Assembly: GCA_022579005.1 (NCBI GenBank)
Contig: MU401459.1
Span: forward strand, 310,001 to 374,000
Length of the DNA: 64,000 bases
Direction: 5' to 3'
Origin: Poronia punctata
Lineage: Eukaryota > Ascomycota > Sordariomycetes > Xylariales > Xylariaceae
Every line of letters begins with the position of its first letter. The first letter of the stretch is position 1. Below, in pieces: positions 36,093 to 47,038 of this stretch. A program made the translations under genes and the position numbers. Below the pieces are notes generated by a model that ran no database searches, was not told the origin of the DNA, and saw only the letters and a list, made by a program, of their open reading frames with translations.

Positions 36093-38669
36093 AACGCAGA
36101 TTGGGGGAACATCTCGATGACGGTTTCAGTTTACTGCGATTGATAGTTTTACGGTGTACTCATAGACGGATGGCACGACTAAGCGCTTGACTAGCCACTC
36201 TCCAACTAGTTAGGGAATATCAGGTTTTTCTTACTCCAATCAATTCATTGCAACAGTTTTTCGAATTTTTGAGATCTTGCTCACTGCTTCAAATGCAGTG
36301 TATGCCGGCCCTCCTTTATGTGGCTAATGAGAAAAGGCTTCCCACGAGCATGCATGTATAGGACGGGAGATATGCTACCTACTATCTTTTATTTTTCTAC
36401 TGGTAGTCTTTTCTGCACAGCTACTAGCTACAAACTTGTGGTTCCTACAGGAGGTTAGGTTATACGAGTATACATAATGAAAAGGGGGCGGGCGCGTAGG
36501 ACAAAAGGGGTATGGGGCATCAAGGAGGCGGCAAAGGGAGGGTGGGTTCATATGCCACTATTTCCCCGTGTTCTTCCGTAAGGCATAACAAGAGAAGATG
36601 TCAAATAGAGATGCAGCGAGGGGGCTATGAGCTATAGTCTTGTTAAGCGTCCTGAGCTTTTTAGAACAGATAGGGGGAACAGGTAGATACTTAAAGAGCG
36701 AACCTCTGTCACCTCTCACCTCTCACCTCTCACGACCAGCGTAACAGGAATTAAAGGCGACGAAATGGCCGTATAGCCAAGAAAATGCCGAATATTAAAT
36801 ATATTATATAATTTTATATTAATTAGTCCATAAGCTACCTACGCAGCCAAGCCACGACGACGGCACCAAGAGCAATAACGAGGCGATTCTTCCAATATCG
36901 TCTCTTTTCGGTTGTAGATAATTCGAACTTTCCAAGCCGATTGGCCTTATTTGTTGTTCCTTCTCAGTAGGCAAGTATAGATAAAAACTCTTATTATCAC
37001 AGTATATACTTACTAGCAGCGGTATAACTTCATAGTCATAGTATATAAAGCATAGACGTCTTGCTAGTATCGCCACTCTACCGTCATTTTCGTGTCTAGA
37101 ATTCTAGACGGGCCCAAGCGAATTGGGGGGTGTAACCAACCTCAGTGGTTAAAACTGAACTTGTTTACACACACATATCGTTTGAGGGTCGGTTCTAAGT
37201 GCCTACGGCCTGGGAAGAGACGTCATAGACATGCATGACCTCCTCCGCCCGCGGAACGGTCCGGACCGTGCAGGACAACACCATATGCCCGCTTAGGGTC
37301 CCTGTAAATTAGGTTGTCAAGAGGAGACCCCGCGATGAGCACAGTTCGTCTGATCTACTCTTCACCAGCTTATTTTTCAAGCGCGAGTGCCGCGTAAAAT
37401 TCGTTAGCTACACTGCAGCCGGTGGTGGAACTCGCCGTTCAAGCAGTAGGTGGTGGAGAATGGCGATACCCGGCTGTGAGACACACAAGACTTCAGTGAG
37501 GGCAGGTTTCTGGTTGGCTATGGTATGGGCAGGACAACCCGGAAAGTTGGTGTTTCGGACCTTGGTTAGGCGATTCGTAGTTCACCATTTAGCTAAAAGG
37601 TTAGAACTTAGAAAGGATATTTGCCCCGTGGCGGGGGATGGGTTTATACGACCGGAAGTTGGGAACTACCTCCCCGTGTTTCCATTTATCCAAAAAATAA
37701 AAAGTAGATACATATGCGTTATGTAAATAATACCCCGTAATACTGTAACCGCATACTGCAGTTGAACAATTCTGGCAATATAAGGTACCTACAGGTAGCA
37801 CGTCATTAATAAGCGAGGCCGGCCGAGCACTAGCACGACGGGAATCTCGAGGCTACTACGACTCAATTCATATATCGCTCTTACCTGCCTGAGTGGCTCG
37901 AGATGAGGCTTCCTCTTCCAAGCCCAGTATATTCCCGCCAAGGTAGGTAGGTACCTACATGTAGGTGTGAACCCTAACTTCTTTGATCAATTCTTGTATA
38001 TCGCAGCTTAGAAAATCAGGAAAGAACGGTTATTGAACGAATGTTCATTTAAGCGCCTTAGAGGCGGGGTGTGTTTCAATCGAACACCTGCCGTACGACT
38101 TTGAGTCGGATGTCACTTACGGATGGAACTTCGTTGAGCATGGAGCTTGAAATATTGAATTCTTTTGGTCAATAAAATATGTTTTTTGCTAGCATACCAG
38201 GACGAGACTACCATTTACTTCCATATGTCGGGTATGACATACGAGTAGTTGCATGCCTGGAAGTGCGGAGTAGGTATCTCAACCGGAGATTTGACCGTTC
38301 GCGGTGCGCGAGGTGTGGACTCTGTGGAGTCAAGGTTGTTTCGCGCCATGGGTATTCATGTTCTGGGCGCTTTGGATATTGATGCGCGACGATGTAGGCA
38401 AAGTATGTGTTCCGTCACCACCAACGGTGCCGGTCGGCGGTCGGCACAGGGCCACAGGGCCACAGCCTACATCGGGGCCCGGTAGTAAGATCCCAAAGTA
38501 TTTAAGGGGGTGCCAGAAACATGGTTTCGAACTTTCGATCTTTCAGCAACTATCTCGGTGTATACTTTACGCTTCGAGGATCAAAACTCTAGCTAGCTGT
38601 CTCCCATCGGGCCATCTGTCGTGTTTATTCTGGTTCCCCCGCCTTGGTGTCCTCTGCCTCATTCCCGAC
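36093..38669. other. 2.6-kb intergenic region upstream of the Hint-domain gene
   Basis: No gene is supported. It includes TACGAGTA copies at 36463 and 38240, a 7-bp tandem repeat at 36709-36733 and a TAGGTAGGTACCTAC tract near 37944-37960. The frame of the following gene stays open upstream of its ATG to about 38304, but that part lacks conserved-looking sequence. Confidence 0.45.
36709..36733. repeat. 7-bp tandem repeat (TCACCTC x3.6)
   Basis: Three full copies of TCACCTC and one partial copy head to tail, intergenic. Probably a slippage microsatellite. Confidence 0.85.
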
Positions 38670-41600
38670 ATGCCGTCAGAGGATGAACTAAAGGCCGCCT
38701 TTTTGGACTTGGTCAACGCCGTTCGCGGCCTTCAAAAAGTCCCAATAGAAAGCTTTGCCGGCCGCCTTCACAATAAAGCTCGATACAATGAAAATGTTCG
38801 GACATTGCATTCCTTTTTCGAAGGTGCACCGGACTATAACCCTCTGGACGAGGAGGACTCTTACAGCCAGGAGCTCGACGGCCGCGATGCCACGGACCTG
38901 CTTGCTCGGCTGTCTATCGCCTGTGTTGGGCGGGGCACAATACAGGTTGATCCGTCAAAGGACCATAATAATTACAAGCATTACATTTACACTGTACGTC
39001 CAAGGTCATTATGCATACGTCCGATGTCGTGAGTGGTGATTGACAGGTTTTAGGATAATGCCATAGCTAGGTTCGGCGAGATCATCACGTACCTCACGTC
39101 CTTTTGCTTTGTGGAACATATCGGCGCAGAGCTGAAGAGGCTCGGCCTACCAAGTATCAAGGATCTTACCTCGATGGAGGGATTTGCCGACTATGCCATC
39201 GAAACCATGTCGACCAATCGGTGGATCAGCCAGGAGATTTCAGTCGACCTCTGGCGTGGGGACCACCTGTTTACTTTAGGCATGCTGCTCATCGCCGACT
39301 TTCTGAAGTCAGATCCCACACTGATTCCAGCCTATGGTAGTCGCTTTCAAGACCGCCCTAGCTTTGGAATTCTCCAAGAGTGGTCGTACAACATATGGGA
39401 CGACGACTCTAAAGGAGACGCGGCAAAGGTTGACACGATGGTCGAGTTCTTGGGCAATGTAGCCACTATCGTATACGTGCCTCAGACGGATGCCCAGATG
39501 GCCCAGCCATTACCCACGTTTGATGTAATGCGAGAGTTCTACTCGTCCGTCATTGACTCCCGACGCCGACGGCGGGGTGGAGATGACGATTATACAGAGG
39601 AGATACGATCAAGTTTGGAACGACTGGACAACCGGCAAGATGCCATCAACGAATGGAAATCATATTGCGAAAGCATGGCGAGCTACTACAACGTCAACAT
39701 GCAACCTAAGTGGGACAGAGGGGTTGTCACCGTTTTTGATAACCAGGAATGGTCCAAGTTCTATACCTGGATGAATTTGAGTGAGTTATATCCTCTACCT
39801 CAACCATCAAACGCCTTGGAGCGCCAACAAATCGGGTCGGTTGCTAACTAACATTGTACAGCATTCGCTAAAGAGTGGGATTACTATTGGGATGTGGAAG
39901 ACATAAAGATCATCCCTGACCAGCCGCTGTTCTTTAAAACAGGACACATTGGCTGCCCCTTAGTGGCCGGAACGTCAATTCTACTTGCTGATGGTGAAGA
40001 GTGTCTGGTAGAAAAGCTGATGGCAAAGGGGAGACTTCATGGCGGTTTCAATAACCCGAAGGACGAGGCAATCCGCGAGTCATCCACCAGTTGCGTCGTC
40101 TGCAGGTCCAACGTTGCGCTGGTTGGTTTCAGTAAGTCAAATCGTCACGGCTAACAGGCATGAGAAGGAAAGCTCACGACAAGTTTATCGTAGATGGAGA
40201 AGCGCCTTTTGCCACCCCTGGTCAAGTATTTCTTACCAGCACAGGCCTGCGTGCTGTAGATCCAAAGGCGGCACTGGCTGTTAATCCTTTCTGGCAGGTT
40301 GGACAACTCGCACCTGGACATGTCCTATACCGACGCCACGGTGAGGGATACGACCACGTCGAGATCAAATCCATCGAGAAGACAAAATCCGAAGAACGGA
40401 CAGTCTACAGCGTCTTCCATGCAGTCAGCCAAGAGTACTATCACGCCAATGGATACGTGGTCTCTCAGAACGTCCCCGAGCACACGTTACAGCAAGCGGT
40501 AGACGCGCTTCGACAAATCCCAGATGATAAAAGATTGTCTCTCCTGTCTGCCTTCAAGGATCTATCCGGTACCTTTGGCAAATACGACCTAAAATCGATC
40601 AAGGCACGGCTCGATCTAGAATTATTCCAGGGTTATCCCGTGCCGGAAATCCAGGACTGGGGTTCTTTGACTATGGAAACTATGAAAGTCGATGGTGCTG
40701 TCAGACACGCTACATCGGCACCACCGGCCAAGTCGAAACCGAAGAAAAGAGCCGTGCCACTGGACCAGCTCCGGCGGAAATATGGACTCGCCGCACATGA
40801 CCCGGACCGGATGCCTGACGGGTATCGCCTCCCAACTATTGATGTCATTGACGGTTTCATGGTTGTGGATGGCGAAGTGCAACTGGCCTCCTCCCATGAC
40901 CCCGACGCCAGGATTTTCAAGTGGACGCGGGAAATAGCGGGCACGAAAACCTTTGAACACGGAACGCTCAGGATCTTCCCGGACGGACTCTCTGGACAAG
41001 GTACCGTCTTCGTCACCTCCGAGTCCAGTCCGGCACGGCTGTCTAAGGACAGCATTTTCACCTTTAAAGCCCAGGCCCGCTCTGCCTCTGAGGAGCAGGG
41101 GCAAGGGAATGCCCTAGACTCGGGGAGAGGGTATGTAGGACTGGACAAGTATCAGCTTACAGTGGATAGGACAGAGTGGCCGGCGGATACGGACCAAGAT
41201 GACATCCGGGACCCGATTGACCTGGGTGAGTTTACTTACGGGTATTCAGATGAAGGCGATGGGGCGAACATTCCCTACATCCAATTTCCCCTCCTGAACC
41301 AGCTTCAGGACTCTATCAACTCCAAATTCAACAAAGAGTTGGACGAGTTGTATCGGATTGAGTTGGAGACCCTACAAGACAATACCTTTCGGGCAACGGT
41401 CCGGTTCCATCGTGCCTCCACCGTTCCTCTCATCTCGGACTCGGGCGAAGATGTCAGGACTTTCGATGTCAAATTTCCCGAGTTGGGTCTCGACCTCACC
41501 CTGCCTGTTCTCTTCCAGGGCTTCTATGTAGACCTGGATATCTTCAATGACTATAGCTATGGGGCTCTTTATGAGTTTGACCCAGAGATGCGTGGAGGGA

Positions 41601-44341
41601 AGGGAAAACGCCATATGCTCAAAGCGGAATACGTTGGGGACGCCGACTACTTCCGTCAACTGCGGACCAGAGTGTCACGGGCATTCGGTGACGTACAGGA
41701 TCCATCGAAGAGGACATCGGATTGGCACAGGCCGTCTCCTTGCGGGATAACTGACGAGCTCATCCAATACAGGGAGCCCGATGTGCAGATACTCATGACC
41801 TTCCCTTCATATCGCGAGGAAATGGTAAGTATACGGATGGATCAATCCCGTTGGGGCTACCAATCCACTAACTGTGCCACAATAGGTTCATTCTACTGTC
41901 CAAACTTTGATTCAGGACATGATGTACTACCATATGGATGACGAAGACAGGAAGAAATTTACCAATAGATCGAAGCCTGACAACCTTCCCTCTGTGCTGG
42001 CGGATAACCTCCCGGCAAAACTCAAGACGTTTTTTCATGACAAGTACGCTCCAGCATTCTTGTGTCGGTCCATATACAGTTTCGACAAGTACACATCAAA
42101 GTTTACGCCCAAGGAGAGAAAGAAGCTATGGTACTGGTGGGAAGGCAACGGCGAGCACTGCCTCTCGCGATCCCAAGAGTACAATGATCTCAACAACATA
42201 GCATCGATTGAGGCAATGAAGATGTTGTACAACACTGACCTTGAGCCATTCTTGGAGAGTTCTCAAGGCCCGGAGCACTGGGCTAACGAGTTGTTCACGA
42301 AGCTTGGTGGAAAACGAATCATGAACCAACTCCTAACCCAGCCTATACAAGCGGTAAACTAGCCCCCCCCCCCTTTTTTTTGGCTTCATTTAGTTGTGCC
42401 CTTCTGCTTGTAATTTACTGACGGATTGCCGCTGCAGGGAGGGAACGCCATCAACAGAGAATGTGTGCTCATGAACACACTAGCCCCGTCCAAGGACTTC
42501 GCAGACCAATGGTTCGAGAAGATTGTGGCTTACGCTGGCGAGATTGGCCTTGACTATCCGTATATCGAGGATGACATCGAGCTTGCCGGCCAGTGGCTCC
42601 ACGATTCTATCCATGACCTTATTGTCAAGGTTCTGATGGATGACCCCTCCATCACGGGTAGTGTGAAGGAGGCGCTCTTGGAAGATATCGAGGAATTCGA
42701 GAAGGCAAACAACCTCGACCAGACCGAGACGGCAGAACGCAGGGCTGCCAATATGATAGCGAAACAGGCCGTCTTCATAGCAGAAGCGAAGAATTGGTTC
42801 ACGGCAGTGGGTAAAGGACTCTCCAAGGCGCTTGGGGCGACCCGGCTTTATCAATGGCTTGGGACAGCATTCGACCAAGTCGCGAAGAAGGTGTCGGGGA
42901 AGCTCCCAGGCACCAAGTTTTTGAAAGGCCTGTCTACTCTTTGCATGGTTAGTCTCTGGTATCCTCCCTACTACATGCAATTCCCGGTCTAATCGATGCT
43001 GTACAGGCGGCTTTCTACATTGGCCAACTAGCGAGCAACATCATGGGACTTATACAGAACTGGGATCTACTAGAGCCCGATCAAAGGGCCACTGTCATTC
43101 TAGAGACTCTGAAGATTGCGACAGATGGAGTCGGTTACGCCATCGACTCGTTTAAGAAGTTCAAGGACAACCCCATTACCTCCGCTGCCGATCAGCTTGA
43201 TGTCGAAGGACTCAACCAGGGTACATACCGTGCCATGGGTGAGAACGCTCCCGATCTTGGGAAAATGTCCGAGGACATTAACGGGCCCGGCGGCTTCCAT
43301 GAATCGGTGTCAGAGCACGTCGGGGCCGCCGACCAGACGCCGACTCGGCCAAAAGGCGAGGAGTCGTGGAATGAAAAGATTAACGATCCTCCTGAAGACC
43401 TCCCACCAGGCGGTGGGGTGGCGGCGGAAAAGTTCAGCTTATCGGGGGCCATCCTTCAGGGTCTTAATATTGCTCTGGGAATCGGGGTCGCCGTGGCAAT
43501 GACGTTCTCGTTAGTGCGAGAGTGGGATCAGCTCACCACAGCCGGCAAGATCATCAATACCCTGACCATCATCACCCAGATCCTCACTGTTCTCCTCGAT
43601 GTCGTAGAGTTGGGCGCTACCGTTGGTGCCTGGGTCGTCACCGGAACCCTCGGTGTGGCGCTGCCAATCATCGGGGCGGTCCTCGCCGTGATAGGCGTCG
43701 TCCTGATGATCGTCGGCTTCTTTGTCAACCTCTACAAGTCCAGCCCGCCTCCTGATCCGGTAGAACACTACATAAACGACGTTGGCAAGCCATTAATCAG
43801 CAACTTTGACGAGGGGCCTGACCCACAACTAAACTACACCATATCACCCACCAGTGTCACACCAGGCCAATTGACTAGCGTGGAAATTACTGGCAAGAAC
43901 GAGAGCGGCAAGGAGGTGAGCCTCACAAACACACGCATCACGCTTCTCAGCGGCACGGATGACACTTGTTTGTTCGCGGCCGACGACAAAATCAAGCTAG
44001 TCGAAGATACGGACCCAGACAAGGATACCGAGAACCACACGTATGTTGCGCCCGACGAGCTCGCCGATGCCAATATGAGTTCAAGCAAACTGGGGACTAC
44101 GTCGGTATATTACCAGTACGATGTGAGACTGGCCGGTCCAAAGGACGAGAAGGAGAATGCCCTAGACCCCCTCGTGGTCAAGGCGAATGAAAAGGTCCGG
44201 TCGGTTTGGAAGGCCAAGATTAACAAGAAGGGCGCGGACGATGACCACACAAGTAGTAGGATTGATATCGTGGAGATCTTTAAGAATGCGCAGGGCCAGA
44301 ATGACAAGAGCCACTTCCAGTTCATCCTTCGGCGGGGTTAG
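38670..44341 (+). CDS. Giant multidomain protein with internal Hint (Hedgehog/intein) module and hydrophobic C-terminal segments
   Basis: join(38670..38993, 39054..39780, 39862..40131, 40194..41824, 41886..42353, 42438..42947, 43007..44341), 1754 residues; every junction is GT-AG and frame-consistent. Residues 1-380 are unassigned and mostly helical. Residues 382-533 form a Hint module: it opens at C382 (GCPLVAGTSILLADGEE), continues through VALVGFNGEAPFATPGQVF and LRAVDP, and ends ERTVYSVF...YYHANGYVVSQN with N533. Hint modules rearrange or cleave the peptide bond at their first Cys and last Asn. A helical stretch follows (PEHTLQQAVDALRQIP), then about 750 unassigned residues. Very hydrophobic segments lie at about 1458-1480 and 1494-1552 (ending PIIGAVLAVIGVVLMIVGFF), and a beta-rich, Ig-like end follows. 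There is no signal peptide. It lies next to tRNA genes, a common insertion site. Function unknown; possible maturase-like self-processing. Confidence 0.85.
39954..40471 (+). other. Hint (intein/Hedgehog-type) domain within the giant protein
   Basis: It runs from the Cys codon at 39954 to the Asn codon at 40469 and is interrupted by the 62-nt intron 40132..40193. Compared with active inteins, the first Cys and final Asn are present. The block B Thr-x-x-His appears as T448-P-G-Q451, so the His is lost. The penultimate His is Gln (Q532), and the residue after Asn is Val, not Cys/Ser/Thr. Canonical splicing is therefore unlikely; slow N-terminal cleavage or a structural role is more plausible. 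Confidence 0.8.
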
Positions 44342-44697
44342 TAAGGCCTTTTCCTTGATGATGCGGAGACAGAAAAACATTTGGCGTCGTCTACTCGAAC
44401 TTCGAAGAGCTGTCGATTTCGATGTTGGATAGGAATTTAGGTGTGAATTTTCTGTATAGGTACTCGTTTCATAGCAACACTTATTTATGTGTACGTGCAA
44501 GCCACCCCCCCTATCTCTCCTTATATTAGACGTATTACTTGTTTTCGCCGCCCTCCCTTGCGCTAAACCTGTAACTTTTATTAATAATATGCACGCTATT
44601 AAGATTGTTGGCATTCCTATGCTGAAAGGTCACGGACAAAATTAAAGGAGAAAGTAGAAAAAAGAAAAGGGGGAAAAGAAAGAAAAGGGGAGAAAGG

Positions 44698-44704
44698 AAA
44701 AAAA
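44698..44704 (-). terminator. Pol III terminator of tRNA-Ala (T7)
   Basis: On the minus strand a run of seven T lies 32 nt past the tRNA-Ala 3' end, the usual RNA polymerase III stop signal. No run of four or more T occurs between the tRNA and this point. Confidence 0.7.
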
Positions 44705-44712
44705 GAGGTATA

Positions 44713-44729
44713 AGAGGAATTGAACCCCT
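44713..44729 (-). pseudogene. Orphan tRNA T-arm / B-box remnant
   Basis: The minus strand reads AGGGGTTCAATTCCTCT, which folds as a five-pair stem with a seven-base loop and matches the B-box consensus GGTTCRANTCC. It lies 6 nt past the tRNA-Ala 3' end and before the poly-T stop, without a full tRNA around it. It may be the remains of a tandem tRNA copy. Confidence 0.45.
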
Positions 44730-44735
44730 GAAATT

Positions 44736-44807
44736 TGGACTCGCGGGGAATCGAACCCCGGACCACTCCCATGCTAAGGGAGTATTATACCACTAAACCA
44801 CAAGCCC
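44736..44807 (-). tRNA. tRNA-Ala (anticodon AGC)
   Basis: A 72-nt cloverleaf without intron. The 5' acceptor GGGCTTG pairs with the 3' CGAGTCC, allowing two G-U pairs, and the discriminator is A. The A-box is GTGGTTTAGTGG; the anticodon stem CTCCC/GGGAG carries loop TTAGCAT with anticodon AGC. The T-arm is CCGGGGTTCGATTCCCCG, an ideal B-box. Confidence 0.95.
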
Positions 44808-44809
44808 AG

Positions 44810-44813
44810 AAAA
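44810..44813 (-). terminator. Pol III terminator of tRNA-Ile (T4)
   Basis: The minus strand has TTTT about 36 nt past the tRNA-Ile 3' end and only 2 nt before the tRNA-Ala 5' end, so the two units are nearly contiguous. Confidence 0.55.
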
Positions 44814-44849
44814 GAGTACTGACTGAATTCTGAAGAATACAGCGAGGCA

Positions 44850-44951
44850 TGCTCAGTATGAGGGTCGAACTCATGACCTTCGCATTACCAATGTTACACA
44901 ACTGGTTGTATAATATTAGTACGACGCTCTAACCAACTGAGCTAACCGAGC
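44850..44951 (-). tRNA. tRNA-Ile (anticodon AAT) with a 28-nt intron
   Basis: complement(44850..44885, 44914..44951); the mature length is 74 nt and the intron is 44886..44913. The acceptor GCTCGGT pairs with ACTGAGC and the discriminator is A. The D-arm is GCTCAGTTGGTTAGAGC; the anticodon stem TCGTA/TGCGA closes loop CTAATAA once the intron after position 37 is removed. The T-arm is ATGAGTTCGACCCTCAT. Intron position is canonical for nuclear tRNA splicing. Confidence 0.93.
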
Positions 44952-45371
44952 TGCTTGATTGGTTATCGTTCGATGGTCGGGGTCTATGTTGACATCGGTG
45001 GATGTGCAATGCAGCTCTGGATTTGAAAGAGGTTCAAGGTCGAAATGTTTTGTTTTGTAAAAGCAATACACACTTTGCTATACATACATTATGTAGCTAC
45101 TTACGGGCAGATAATATATCCCTATCCCTATGTACATTTTTCTTCTTCGCTACCGGTAAACCTACTATTAGCAGCAGATGAGTTATAAATATACACTTTT
45201 TGTCCTTCCCTTGAAAGGAACGCTTTATCCTCAACGCCATGCCTGATACCTCTGAAAACAATAATACCTCCAAGCCTAGATGAAAAGAACAACAGCAAAC
45301 CAGATGCGACCAGCAACAAAAGTCAAGCCGGCCCGCCCCGCCCATCCTACGATTATAGATAGACTGACGCA
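44952..45371. other. Spacer between tRNA-Ile and the PHD-finger gene
   Basis: 420 bp with the tRNA-Ile upstream region and the 3' flank of the PHD gene. No gene is supported. Confidence 0.5.
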
Positions 45372-47038
45372 TCAAACCCGCATGCCGTTCTCCACCATTT
45401 TCCGGCCCTTGGCATCGTACGTCGTGACACTAAATGCCTCATAGTCGTTTTCATCTTTCAGATCGCCCTCATCCAGATCAGTATTCGCGAGAACTCCCTG
45501 GCCGATCTTGGGCCAGGCGGGAGGAACAGACTCGACTGATGATTCGCGTTCTGGCTGTGTGGCCTCGGCGGAACCTTTCCGTTTGGCGCTCGACTTGGCG
45601 CTATTCGCGTGGTCGAAAGTTTTGTTGGTAGTATCCGGAGTGGATGCCTTGTGGTGGTGATCGAAACTGGCGGGGCCGCTCAAGGCCCGGGGGGATTGAG
45701 CGGCGACGGACGAAGATGCCGATATTATTCCCTGTGCCTGTGCGCCGCCCCGTTTGGAAGAACTATACGTCCCCGGTTCCTGGACGGGGAAGATGGGCAG
45801 ATCGGGGTGGAGCTCGGTGCTGTACATGATGATGTTGATGAGTTGAGATTGAGGGAGGGTCGTGAGATATGTCCGTTTCTGTACGTTGTGTTTCTTTGTT
45901 TAGTATCCCGCAATAAACGGCAAGGGAGAGAGATGTAGAGAGAGAGACTCTAACTCACCTGGGCTGCGGTCTTGGACGCCCAACTAACACCTTTGTGTTC
46001 TACAAGCGTCTTCTTCTTCGCCAACGCCTTCTCGCGCTTCGACAGGCAACCACTACAGAACCACGAACGGGTCTCGTCACTAACGAAATCGTCATCGATA
46101 TAGGGGTCGTGGCATAGCTGATGCCAACAATAATTGCAGCCGTCGCAGAAGACGATTTGGTTGGTGTTGGGGCTGAGTCCCCTGGTGCATACTTTGCACA
46201 GCGCCTGTTCGGCAGTACGCTTCCCGTAGTGTTTCCGTTTCTGAGAGCCCGTCGCATCTGCAGGGTTGAACTGTGTCGGCTTTTGCACGTGCCTGCCCGA
46301 CTTTGTCGTGCTAGTAGCCGCCTTTTTAGATTGCACAAGTGCATCGATATCGTCCTCGGACAGCTCGCTCAGACTAGAAGTAGACTCCTCCTCCTCATCA
46401 TCATCACCTTTTCCCCGCTTGCGCTTCGTGCCGCGGGCTGGCCTTCCTCTTGGCTTAGCTGTGACAACCGGTTTCGGAATTGTTGGCTTTACGACAGGAG
46501 CAGCCTTGACTGTGCCCGGGCCGGAGATGGGCGCCGGTGTTCTGAGCTGAAACGCATCCCCCATAGGCATTGTGAGCGTTCTCGAACTCGAACTCGAACT
46601 CGAAGTAGCAGCCGGTTTTCGAGCCGGCGTGGACAGGGGCATCGGCATGGGCATCGTCAAAGACGTATTCATGCCCATGACAAGCCGTCTCTTGGCATCT
46701 TCAAACGTGGATTTCTCAATGCTTCGAGCGACCGACGAGGCCGACGAGAGAGCTGCCGATAAGCTGCCCGGTTTGCTGCTGATGCGCGATAGTATCATCT
46801 GCGTGGCGGCGGAGAACTGAGGAACGTACGGACGTCTCGCAGACGAACTTGTGGAGCTTGGCGCCGGACTCGGCCTCGGATCGACAACAGCAGCAGCAGC
46901 AGCAGCAGCAGATGTAACAGCTGTGTCAACTTCGGAAGATGCAGCAGCTGCTGTGACGGGAACATCTTCTTTCGCGACATCCTTTTTGTCGCAGGAATTA
47001 TCCTCCATCTTGATAATTGTTGGAGATATTGATCCCAT
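45372..47038 (-). CDS. PHD-finger nuclear protein
   Basis: complement(45372..45878, 45959..47038), 528 residues. The 80-nt intron (GTGAGT donor, ACAG acceptor, phase 0) joins ASKTAAQ to KRTYLTTLP. The first half is low-complexity, with poly-Ala, poly-Ser and Met-Pro repeats, and carries a basic patch PRGRPARGTKRKRGK that resembles an AT-hook and nuclear signal. An acidic DDDEEEESTS stretch follows, then a complete PHD finger (about residues 285-335): CKVC, CDGCNYCWHQLCHDP and WFCSGC give C4HC3 zinc ligands. A conserved helix after the finger (LPQSQLINIIMYSTELHP) and a disordered tail follow. PHD fingers read histone H3 tail marks, so a chromatin role is likely. I do not recognise a named orthologue. 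ATG 47038 is the first; a second Met lies at residue 11. Confidence 0.88.

Larger units (their letters stand above)
44342..44735. other. Spacer between the Hint-domain gene and the tRNA pair
   Basis: Contains a purine-rich GAAA/GGGGA tract at about 44641-44705 and the T7 Pol III terminator of the tRNA-Ala transcript on the minus strand. No protein gene is supported. Confidence 0.5.

Noticed and set aside
36709..36733. Short repeat as a CRISPR or telomere-like array
   Set aside because: Repeats are directly adjacent without spacers and the unit is not telomeric; the organism is eukaryotic.
38304..38669. Possible N-terminal extension of the Hint-domain protein
   Set aside because: The frame is open but the residues look random; the first codon is not convincing, and the ATG at 38670 starts a coherent, polar, helical segment.
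40160..41941. A separate gene starting at ATG 40160
   Set aside because: This ATG lies inside the predicted intron 40132..40193; splicing to 40194 restores the Hint domain and joins it to the upstream exons.
38670..44341. Hint-domain gene as a mobile intein with homing endonuclease
   Set aside because: The module of about 150 residues is too short for an endonuclease insert and I see no LAGLIDADG or HNH motif in it. The host region is also not a known intein target.
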